Shown here: one piece after another, positions 8,629-15,678 of the stretch
Numbering within the stretch: the first letter of the stretch is position 1
Layout of the letters: every line of letters starts with the position of its first letter
Origin: an uncultured Pseudoflavonifractor sp.
GTDB lineage: Bacteria; Bacillota; Clostridia; Oscillospirales; Oscillospiraceae
DNA: 64,000 nt
Assembly: GCF_944387805.1 (NCBI RefSeq)
Contig: NZ_CALXGI010000007.1
Coordinates: forward strand, 18,043 to 82,042
Direction: 5' to 3'
Translations under genes and position numbers: made by a program
The notes under the pieces: model-generated
The model's database searches: none
Told to the model about the DNA's origin: nothing
What the model saw: the letters and a program-made list of their open reading frames with translations, nothing else

Positions 8629-9342
8629 CTACCGGCCCCCCTTTCCGTAGTATTCGGTCACCGCCAGAAGAAATTCCTCCTTTTTCCGGCGGCTCATGAG
8701 CAGCTCGTCGCCTCCGGCCATGACCACACGGTCATTTTTGATGAGCTGGATGTGGCGCAGATTGACCAGATAGCCCTTGTTGCACCGGGCAAAGTGCTGC
8801 CCATCCAGCTCTTCCTCCAGCTCCTGGAGGGTGCCCCGCATGGTATATACCCCTTCGGCGGTGTGAATCTGGAGCCGGTGGTCCGCTACCTCTGCGTAGC
8901 GGATGTCCGCCGCGGAGATCTTCTGCATGCCCTCCCTGGTGGGGATCATCAGGCTCTTCTGAGCCCGGCTGTGAAGGTAGGAGAAGGCTTTTTTCAGCTT
9001 GACGGACAGGGAGAAGTAGTTCACCGGCTTGAGCATGAAGCCCAGGGCCTCCACCTCGTAGCCGCTGATGGCGTATTTGGCCATATTGGTGATGAAGAGG
9101 ATTAGCACCTCGCTGTCCGTCTGGCGGATTTTCTGGGCGGCGGTCATGCCGTCCAGATGGGGCATCTCAATGTCCAGAAGCAGCAGATCATAGATGGGAC
9201 GGTACTCCTCCACCAGCTCCATGCCGTCGGGAAACCACTGGACTTCCAGTTCCTCCCCGTTTTCCCGGCCGTACCGGGCCAGGTATTCCTGCAGCTGTTG
9301 GGCACAGTCCTGATCATCCTCTGCAATGGCAACGCGAAACAC
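8629..9342 (-). CDS. LytTR-family response regulator, AgrA-like
   Basis: The 237-residue protein has a receiver domain with phosphoacceptor Asp57 in LLLLDIEMP, acidic pair EDD at residues 8-10, and a C-terminal LytTR DNA-binding domain (KISAADIRYAEVADHRL and FARCNKGYLVN). GTG at 9342 is chosen because GAGGAGG stands 6-8 bp upstream; a longer reading to 9453 has no such site. It is the first gene of a two-gene operon with its kinase. LytTR regulators bind paired direct repeats upstream of targets, but no target is evident here. Confidence 0.87.
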   Translation of the reverse strand: MFRVAIAEDDQDCAQQLQEYLARYGRENGEELEVQWFPDGMELVEEYRPIYDLLLLDIEMPHLDGMTAAQKIRQTDSEVLILFITNMAKYAISGYEVEALGFMLKPVNYFSLSVKLKKAFSYLHSRAQKSLMIPTREGMQKISAADIRYAEVADHRLQIHTAEGVYTMRGTLQELEEELDGQHFARCNKGYLVNLRHIQLIKNDRVVMAGGDELLMSRRKKEEFLLAVTEYYGKGGR

Positions 9343-9410
9343 AGGTATCCTCCTCTCAGATGTCAGCGGAACATACGCCCTCCGGTGCAGAGGCGTTCCG
9401 TTTCCTTGAT

Positions 9411-9438
9411 ATTGTAGCAGAGGAAGCCTCTTATGTAA
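9411..9438 (-). promoter_or_regulatory. Promoter of the first two-component operon
   Basis: On the minus strand TTACAT (9438-9433), a 16-bp spacer and TACAAT (9416-9411) precede the regulator start by about 70 bp. Confidence 0.5.
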
Positions 9439-9460
9439 ATGGTACCCAGACAAGGGAAAA

Positions 9461-9490
9461 GCCGCGGACGTCCATTTGGACGTCCGCGGC
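9461..9490 (-). terminator. Terminator of the corrinoid protein gene
   Basis: A perfect 13-bp stem with a 4-base loop is followed on the minus strand by TTTTCCC. It lies 21 bp past the stop codon of the gene at 9512. Confidence 0.85.
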
Positions 9491-9511
9491 TATAATATGT
9501 ACTGAAAGAAG

Positions 9512-10156
9512 TTACTGGGCCAGAAGACCCACAGCGGCCTCGGCGGCAGTGGCGGCATCGGGGGTATAGCAGTCTGCGCCGATGGACTCGCAGAAGGACT
9601 GTGTGACAGGGGCGCCGCCCACCATGATCTTCACCTGGTCCCGCTTGCCCTTCTGGGTAAAGTACTGCACCACGTTGCTCATCTCGGCCATAGTAGTGGT
9701 CAGCAGGGTGGAGCAGCATACCAGCTGGGCGTTGTGCTCCACGGCAGCCTCATAGAACTGCTCGGGGGAGACGTCCACGCCCAGGTCGATCATCTCAATG
9801 CCCTTGCCCTCCATCATCATGCGGACCAGATTCTTGCCGATGTCGTGCAGATCGCCCTTGACGGTGCCGATGACAGCGGTGCCCTTGCTCTCCATACCGG
9901 TGGCGGCCAGCTGGGGCTTGATGAGGTCAATGCCGGCGTTCATGGCGCGGGCGGCAACCAGAACCTCAGGGACAAAAATCTCGTTGTTCTTGAACTTCTC
10001 GCCTACCATGCCCATGCCCTCCAGAAGGGCCTCATTCAGAATGGTAAGCGCAGGAATGCCCTCCTCCAGGGCCTGGGTGACATACTGCTTCACAAGCTTG
10101 GCCTTGCCGATCTGCATGGAATCGCTGATTTGCTTAATCAGTTCGGACTGTGACAT
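9512..10156 (-). CDS. Corrinoid (B12-binding) methyltransferase protein, MtaC/MtbC type
   Basis: This 214-residue protein has the two-domain corrinoid-protein layout. A helical cap domain (about residues 1-85) precedes a Rossmann-like cobalamin domain with the signature DLHDIGKNL, where His104 is the lower axial ligand. The family carries methyl groups on cobalamin between a substrate methyltransferase and an acceptor enzyme such as a tetrahydrofolate or thiol methyltransferase. It is usually encoded beside a substrate methyltransferase (MtaB/MtbB-like) and an activase, but none is adjacent here. GGGGGG sits 6 bp before the ATG, and the gene has its own terminator, so it is monocistronic. The substrate is unknown. 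Confidence 0.88.
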   Translation of the reverse strand: MSQSELIKQISDSMQIGKAKLVKQYVTQALEEGIPALTILNEALLEGMGMVGEKFKNNEIFVPEVLVAARAMNAGIDLIKPQLAATGMESKGTAVIGTVKGDLHDIGKNLVRMMMEGKGIEMIDLGVDVSPEQFYEAAVEHNAQLVCCSTLLTTTMAEMSNVVQYFTQKGKRDQVKIMVGGAPVTQSFCESIGADCYTPDAATAAEAAVGLLAQ

Positions 10157-10333
10157 AATAATCCCCCCGTATTTATAATCGCTGTCTCTTTGTACTTATA
10201 ATATAAAAATAACGGAAAATCTTATATGAAAATTGTTTGCTTTTTGGGAAAAATATTTGTATTTATACCTGCCTGTTGACAGGAGGACATAAGAGTCCAG
10301 TTTTTCCACAGAAAACCAGGCTGGATGGGGAAC

Positions 10334-11509
10334 TCAGAACTTGTATACGGCGACCTGCTTGCCCATTCGCCGCAGGCAGTCGGACAGCTGGTCGGCAATC
10401 TGCATCTTCCGGTCAAATCCGATGGGCATACCGGCGGACTGGTGAGCCGGGTTGACCGCCCGGCCGATATACAGATTGATGTCGGTGGCCTCCTCAAAGA
10501 GCATCCGGGCGGCCAGGGAGGCGCCGTCCTTTTTATAGCCCCACTCAGCGTACCGGGCGTTGTCCCCCAGGCAGTCTGCGGCGTACTCCACCACCCTGCC
10601 CAGGGTGATCACCCCCTCGGTGACCAGATCCACCCCCTCCAGTTTTGCGGTGGGCGGGATTTCCGGGTCCACGTAGACGGGCAGGGTGGTGTCCAGCTCC
10701 CGGCCCAGGTGCCGGGCCGCCAGGGCGGAGGTGGTGCCTCCGGAGACAATGTGCTTGCCCGGCTGGGCGAAAAAGGCGGTGAGCATGGTCTCCTCATCGT
10801 CCGGGTCCCTGGAGGGGCCCAGCATCAAATTGACGGTCTGCCGCCGCCGGAGCCGGACGGTGCACACCGTGGTGTCGTCCCCGGGCCGCCCGCCGTAGAG
10901 CCGCCTGCATTCCCCGGTCAGAAGGGAGGACACGGTCTTGGCGGTGGCGCGGGGGTCGTACATGGTCTCAAGGAACTGGCCGATGGCCCACCGATCCCAT
11001 GTCAGGTCCAGCACCGGCCCCACGCTGGCGTGGAGGGCCCCGTCGCTGAAGGCCACAAAGGTATCGTTCTCTTGAAGCGCCAGGCTGGCCTGGCAGATCT
11101 TCTTGCCGCCAATCTCCACCATGTCCTGGGGATAGGCGTAAGGGCGGCCGTCCCGGAGAAGGATGACGTGGGGGTTGTCGTACTGGATAATCTGGGCTGT
11201 CCTGCCGCCTTCAAAGCGCAGGATGGTAAAAGTGGAGTAGGCCACCTGCCGCTCCGAGCACACAGGCAGGGTGGCGGCGATGGTATCCACGCAGTCGGCC
11301 AGGAACAGACCGTTGGCCATCATAGTGGAGATGATTTTGGCCGTCAGGGTGGAGAGAATGCTGGCCTTTACTCCCGAGCCCAGCCCGTCGGCCAGTACCG
11401 CCACCAGGCTGCCGTCCCCGCCGTCCACAATCTCCACGTGGTCGCCGCACAGCTGCTCGCCGAATTTGTTCAGGCTCACATAGCCCACATCGGGAATCAG
11501 TTCACTCAT
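10334..11509 (-). CDS. SpoIIE-family serine phosphatase
   Basis: The 391-residue protein carries the PP2C/SpoIIE metal-binding motifs: GDHVEIVDGGDG and VLADGLGSG near the N-terminus, a central SDGALHASVG segment and PGDDTTVCTVRL. Such phosphatases act on phosphoserine of anti-sigma-factor antagonists or similar proteins. It overlaps the upstream sensory hydrogenase gene by 8 bp, so the two are translationally coupled. The C-terminal ~140 residues (after RRRQTVNL) form an extra region I do not recognise. The pairing is known for putative sensory [FeFe]-hydrogenases in clostridia, where a redox or H2 signal is thought to control the phosphatase. Confidence 0.87.
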   Translation of the reverse strand: MSELIPDVGYVSLNKFGEQLCGDHVEIVDGGDGSLVAVLADGLGSGVKASILSTLTAKIISTMMANGLFLADCVDTIAATLPVCSERQVAYSTFTILRFEGGRTAQIIQYDNPHVILLRDGRPYAYPQDMVEIGGKKICQASLALQENDTFVAFSDGALHASVGPVLDLTWDRWAIGQFLETMYDPRATAKTVSSLLTGECRRLYGGRPGDDTTVCTVRLRRRQTVNLMLGPSRDPDDEETMLTAFFAQPGKHIVSGGTTSALAARHLGRELDTTLPVYVDPEIPPTAKLEGVDLVTEGVITLGRVVEYAADCLGDNARYAEWGYKKDGASLAARMLFEEATDINLYIGRAVNPAHQSAGMPIGFDRKMQIADQLSDCLRRMGKQVAVYKF

Positions 11510-13175
11510 GGCCCAGGCTCTCCTTCAGCTTGGTAAGGGCCACCTTGGTCTCTGCCGCCGTCTCGCCCAGCAGGGAGGCAATCTCCTGGACGGTGCGCAT
11601 CTGCTTGGCGATGACCTTGTCCGCCACCTCCAGTGTGATGGCGTTCACCGCCTCCCGGTGCTCCCGCTCCCGCTGCTCGGAGGTGATGTCCCGCATGATG
11701 CAGATGAGGATGCGGTAGTCCTCGTCATAAGTGACCATCTGCTCCACGTATTTGTCGTAGTCCTTGAGGTAGAGGCATTTCTGATGGCAGGGACGGCCTA
11801 TTTGGAGGGTCTCTGTGTAGACCTCCGGCGCCAGCAGGCCGCCGGGCTGGGCGCCCTTCAGCTCCTCCGGCCCGGCCCCCAGCAGGCGGCAGGCCGCGTC
11901 GTTGACCTGCTGGATGACCAGAGCGCCGTCAAAGACCACAATGGCGTTGGGGGTGTTCTGGATGATGTGGTCGGAGAAGGATTCGGCCCGCTCCTTTAGG
12001 TAGGGCAGGCACATGGTGATGTCGGCCTTGCCCGCCAGCACGGCGGCCGCCTTTTCCCGGCAGGTGTCGTACCCGCAGGTGCCGCAGTTGAGCTCGTCGG
12101 AGGGGCGGGTCTTGCCCATCTGCCGCAGTACCTCCTCAATGGCGGCGCTGCCCGGCTTGACCTGGCCGGTGAGCAGCAGGGGGAAGCGTTTGTTCATCTT
12201 CTCCGGCGGCAGAGGCTCAAAGGGAAAATCAGCGGGGCCGGCGTACCGGTCCACCGTGACAAAGTCCCGCACCGCCGCCCGCCGGTTTCTGCCCATGGCC
12301 GGGCCGCCGATGCAGCTGCCGGGGCAGGCGGACATCTCGATGAAGCACTTGCCCATCCGGCCCTCGGCGATGTCCCGCAGGGCGGTGATGCAGTTGTCGA
12401 TGCCGTCCACCGCCAGGTAGGCGTAGTCCGGGTTCCGCTCTGCCATGGTGCGCAGAATGCCGCCGGTGGTGGGGAAGAGCCGGGCCCGGCTCTCCTGGTT
12501 GCCGTCGGTTCCCGCCTCAAGGGTCACTCCCGCCTGCTCCAGCCAGGCGGACAGCTCCTCAAAGGTGAGCACGCAGTCCACAATGCCGGGGTAGGCCTCG
12601 GCCTCGTCCTTTTTGGAGATGCAGGGGCCGATGAACACGGTGCGGCACCCGGGGTGCCGCCGCTTCAGGTCCCGGCAGTGGGCCTGCATGGGGGACACTA
12701 CCTTGGCCAGGGCGGGCAGTGCCTCGGGAAAGTACTTCTGCACCAGCAGATTTACCGTGTGGCAGCAGGTGGAGATGATGACCTGCTGCTCTCCGGCGGC
12801 GGCGAGGCGCTCGTACTCGGTCTTGACCATGGTGGCCCCCAGGGCGGTCTCCTCGGCCCCGGCAAAACCCAGCTGCTTGAGCGCTGTCTCCATGGAGGAG
12901 ATGGTCACGCCCTCCCAGGCCGCTACAAAGGATGGGGCCACGCTGGCGTACACCGGCGCGCTGCCGGCGAGCAGGGCCCGGGCGGCGGGCAGGTCGTCCC
13001 GCACCTCCTTGGCGTTCTGGGGACAGGCCACAAAGCACCGGCCGCAGAGGATGCACTCATCGGGCACAATGTTGGCCTGGTGGTCGGAAAACCGGATGGA
13101 CTTGACCGGACAGTTGCGGATGCACTTGTAGCAGTTCTTGCAGTTGGACTTTTTCAGCCTGATGTAGTCGTCCAT
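11502..13175 (-). CDS. Sensory-type [FeFe]-hydrogenase homologue with PAS domain (HydS/HsfB-like)
   Basis: This 557-residue protein has, in order, two [4Fe-4S] ferredoxin motifs (Cys12/15/18/22 and Cys41/44/47/51), an iron-only hydrogenase large-subunit domain, an Fe-S CxxC-type domain (NCGTCGYDTC) and a PAS domain (about 415-500). H-cluster Cys positions are kept but with altered surroundings: STCCHTVN for TSCCPxW, GPCISKKDEA for MPCxxKKxE, and ACPGSCIGG for MACPGGCxxGG. This matches the group of putative sensory hydrogenases rather than catalytic enzymes. GGAGG and a strong promoter support the ATG at 13175. The next gene is a SpoIIE phosphatase overlapping by 8 bp. A role in sensing H2 or redox state is inferred from family and context. 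Confidence 0.85.
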   Translation of the reverse strand: MDDYIRLKKSNCKNCYKCIRNCPVKSIRFSDHQANIVPDECILCGRCFVACPQNAKEVRDDLPAARALLAGSAPVYASVAPSFVAAWEGVTISSMETALKQLGFAGAEETALGATMVKTEYERLAAAGEQQVIISTCCHTVNLLVQKYFPEALPALAKVVSPMQAHCRDLKRRHPGCRTVFIGPCISKKDEAEAYPGIVDCVLTFEELSAWLEQAGVTLEAGTDGNQESRARLFPTTGGILRTMAERNPDYAYLAVDGIDNCITALRDIAEGRMGKCFIEMSACPGSCIGGPAMGRNRRAAVRDFVTVDRYAGPADFPFEPLPPEKMNKRFPLLLTGQVKPGSAAIEEVLRQMGKTRPSDELNCGTCGYDTCREKAAAVLAGKADITMCLPYLKERAESFSDHIIQNTPNAIVVFDGALVIQQVNDAACRLLGAGPEELKGAQPGGLLAPEVYTETLQIGRPCHQKCLYLKDYDKYVEQMVTYDEDYRILICIMRDITSEQREREHREAVNAITLEVADKVIAKQMRTVQEIASLLGETAAETKVALTKLKESLGHE

Positions 13176-13206
13176 AAGCGCGCCTCCGTCATTTTTTATA
13201 TTTTTA

Positions 13207-13235
13207 AGTATATCGGGGGAGAGGGCGGCTGTCAA
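13207..13235 (-). promoter_or_regulatory. Promoter of the hydrogenase-sensor operon
   Basis: Minus strand TTGACA (13235-13230), 17-bp spacer, TATACT (13212-13207), 32 bp before the start codon. It is near consensus. Confidence 0.82.
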
Positions 13236-13342
13236 TCTGTCCCGCCGCGCCGCCCGAGCAGACCCGCCGGGGATTCCGGTGCGCTCCGTGTTCCCGTCCG
13301 GCTGGGCGCGCATTTTTTGTGCGGCAGACGGAAAAATAATCC

Positions 13343-13371
13343 TTGCCAAAGGGGCGGTTGTGCCCTAATAT
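13343..13371 (+). promoter_or_regulatory. Promoter of the M3 peptidase gene
   Basis: TTGCCA (13343-13348), 17-bp spacer and TAATAT (13366-13371), about 60 bp before the ATG. Confidence 0.5.
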
Positions 13372-13431
13372 GGAGTTTGGGCCCTCTGCTGTCCAGTGCG
13401 GGGAGGGCGCCGTGGAAAGGAGCAAGAGAAA

Positions 13432-15132
13432 ATGAAATTTTCCGATATGACCTATACCCGGCCTGACCTGGAGGCCGCCAAGGCCACCATCAGCGCCTGT
13501 ACAGAAGCGCTGAAAGGGGCGAAGTCCTATGAGGAGGCCAAGACTGCCTTCCTGAAGATGCAGGAGCTGCAGAGTCACCTCTATACTGCGGATACCCTGT
13601 CCTATGTCCGACACACCATTGATACCCGTGACGCCTTCTACGACGAGGAGGCCCGCTTCATGGCCGAGCACCTGCCCCTCCTGCAGGAGGTGCAGCAGGC
13701 GTTCCAGAAGGCTCTGCTGGCCTCTCCCTTCCGGCCGGACTTTGAGGCGGAGTACGGCGGGCTGTTCCTGAAAAACATGGAGATGGAGCTCAAGACCTTC
13801 ATCCCCTCCATCGTGCCCCAGATGCAGCGGGAAAACGCCCTGACGCTGGACTATGCCAAGCTCATCGCCTCCGCCCAGATCCCCTTTGAGGGAGGCGTGT
13901 ACACCCTGTCCCAGCTGACCCCCTTCAAGCAGGACCCGGACGACGGCCGCCGCCGGGCCGCCTGGGAGGCGGAGGGCAACTTCTATCTGGAGCACGGCAA
14001 GGAGCTGGACGCCCTCTATGACGAGCTGGTCCAGGTCCGCACCCGCCAGGCCCGGGAGATGGGCTACGACAACTACGTGGAGCTGGGATACTACCGCATG
14101 AGCCGCAACAGCTATACCAAGGAGGACGTGGAGAAGTTCCGCGCCGCCGTGGTGAAGTACCTGGTGCCTGCGGCGGAGCAGGTGGTGAAGGCTCAGGCCA
14201 AGCGGCTGGGCAAGGAGTATCCCCTGAATTTTGCCGACGCCGCCCTCTTCTACCGCACGGGCAACGCAGTGCCCCAGGGCGGCCCCGACGATATCCTGGC
14301 CCAGGGCGTGGGCTTCTATCACGATCTGTCCCCTGAGACGGCGGAGTTCATCGACTTTATGATGGACGGGGAGCTGATGGACGTGCTCTCCCGCACCGGC
14401 AAGGCCGGCGGCGGCTACTGCACCGATATCCCGGATTACCACTGCCCCTTCATCTTCGCCAACTTCAACGGCACTCAGGGGGACGTGGAGGTCATGACCC
14501 ACGAGGCGGGCCACGCTTTTGCCGCCTATGTGGCCCGGGACATGGTGCCCATGGAGAACCACAGCCCCACCTATGAGTCCTGCGAGATCCACTCCATGTC
14601 CATGGAGTTCTTTGCCTGGCCCTGGTCGGAGAAGTTCTTCGGGCCCCAGGCGGACAAGTTCCGCTACAAGCACCTGGCCGACGCCATTACCTTCATCCCC
14701 TACGGCACCATGGTGGACCACTTCCAGCACATTGTGTACGAGAACCCGGACATGACCCCTGCCCAGCGCCACGAGGCGTGGAAGGAGCTGCTGAGCACTT
14801 ATATGCCCTGGATGAAGCTGGGGGAGATCCCCTTCTACGGCGACGCCAGGGGCTGGCAGCGCCAGAGCCACATTTACGAGCGGCCCTTCTACTATATTGA
14901 CTACTGCCTGGCCCAGACGGTGGCCCTGGAGTTCTGGAACCTGATGCAGACCGACCGTTCCGGCGCCTGGCAGCGGTACCTGGGCCTGGTGAAGCTGGCG
15001 GGCACCCGCACCTTTACCGAGCTGGTGGCCTCCGCCGGGCTGGACACCCCCTTTGGGGACGACGCCCTGCGCACCGTCTCCGCCGCCGCCCTCCGGTGGC
15101 TGGAGCAGGTGGACCCCACCGCCCTGGCCTGA
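13432..15132 (+). CDS. M3 family oligoendopeptidase (PepF-like)
   Basis: The 566-residue protein is a zinc metallopeptidase of family M3 with the HEAGH motif (His357, Glu358, His361). The third ligand is expected in the downstream ESCEIHSMSMEFF segment. The length is normal for PepF-type enzymes. They cleave short peptides in the cytosol and have no signal peptide, as here. The ATG at 13432 is preceded by AAAGGAG; upstream in-frame codons lack a site. It is a single gene with its own promoter and a downstream hairpin terminator. Confidence 0.92.
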   Translation: MKFSDMTYTRPDLEAAKATISACTEALKGAKSYEEAKTAFLKMQELQSHLYTADTLSYVRHTIDTRDAFYDEEARFMAEHLPLLQEVQQAFQKALLASPFRPDFEAEYGGLFLKNMEMELKTFIPSIVPQMQRENALTLDYAKLIASAQIPFEGGVYTLSQLTPFKQDPDDGRRRAAWEAEGNFYLEHGKELDALYDELVQVRTRQAREMGYDNYVELGYYRMSRNSYTKEDVEKFRAAVVKYLVPAAEQVVKAQAKRLGKEYPLNFADAALFYRTGNAVPQGGPDDILAQGVGFYHDLSPETAEFIDFMMDGELMDVLSRTGKAGGGYCTDIPDYHCPFIFANFNGTQGDVEVMTHEAGHAFAAYVARDMVPMENHSPTYESCEIHSMSMEFFAWPWSEKFFGPQADKFRYKHLADAITFIPYGTMVDHFQHIVYENPDMTPAQRHEAWKELLSTYMPWMKLGEIPFYGDARGWQRQSHIYERPFYYIDYCLAQTVALEFWNLMQTDRSGAWQRYLGLVKLAGTRTFTELVASAGLDTPFGDDALRTVSAAALRWLEQVDPTALA

Positions 15133-15153
15133 ACTCTGTCTGAAGCCCATGAG

Positions 15154-15180
15154 CGCCCGCCGCGAAAACCGCGGCGGGCG
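15154..15180 (+). terminator. Hairpin terminator after the M3 peptidase gene
   Basis: An 11-bp perfect GC stem (15154-15164 with 15170-15180) has an AAAAC loop and is followed by TTCTGT. The T-run is short. Confidence 0.7.
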
Positions 15181-15279
15181 TTCTGTATATCCCGGGGGAG
15201 AAGGGGCCATAACAAAACCGGCCTGCCTGCTGTAAAAAGAGCTTGCAGTTTTGACCGTTCTGTCATACACTAATTTTGC

Positions 15280-15343
15280 AACTTGTTAAGTTATAAAATT
15301 ATACTTTTAAGTTGTGGCTTAAATCATATCGGAAAAGTATACT
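15280..15343 (+). promoter_or_regulatory. AT-rich regulatory region before the XRE regulator
   Basis: The 13-bp palindrome AACTTGTTAAGTT (15280-15292) and a related TTTTAAGTTG (15305-15314) lie upstream of a TATACT box (15338-15343). They may be an operator used by the XRE protein on its own gene. The -35 assignment is unclear. Confidence 0.35.
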
Positions 15344-15358
15344 ATACAGGGTGATAGC

Positions 15359-15586
15359 ATGCGGAAGGAGCAGAGTCAGAAATACAAATATCTGGGACTG
15401 AACATCGCGTATTACCGGAAGGAGCGGGGGCTCTCCCAGAGTCGTCTGGCCGAGCGGATCAACGTCAGCCGCACCCACATGAGCCGGATTGAGACCGCCG
15501 ACTGTGCCGTGTCCCTGGACGTGGTCTTTGCCATCTGCGACGCCCTGGAGGTGCCGCCGGAGAAGCTGTTTGCCTTCCGGATGTAA
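15359..15586 (+). CDS. Small XRE-family HTH regulator
   Basis: This 75-residue protein is almost entirely a Cro/C1-type helix-turn-helix domain. The scaffold helix is GLNIAYYRKERGLSQ, with a turn and recognition helix around AERINVSRTHMSRIE and a closing VPPEKLF segment. It has no dimerisation or sensor domain. An AT-rich palindromic region lies directly upstream. The flavodiiron fusion gene starts 92 bp downstream without an obvious promoter of its own, so the two may be co-transcribed and the regulator may respond to redox or oxygen stress; this is inference. Confidence 0.85.
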   Translation: MRKEQSQKYKYLGLNIAYYRKERGLSQSRLAERINVSRTHMSRIETADCAVSLDVVFAICDALEVPPEKLFAFRM

Positions 15587-15678
15587 TATCCAAAGCAATG
15601 AGAGCATTCTGTGCGCAAGCACTGAGAAAACAGAGAAGTTACCGCCCCCCAACGGAGCAAGAGAAAGGACGATGAAAC

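Noticed and set aside
10157..10333. Possible cobalamin riboswitch upstream of the corrinoid protein gene
   Set aside because: The stretch is short and AT-rich, and I see no B12-box-like sequence or suitable stems.
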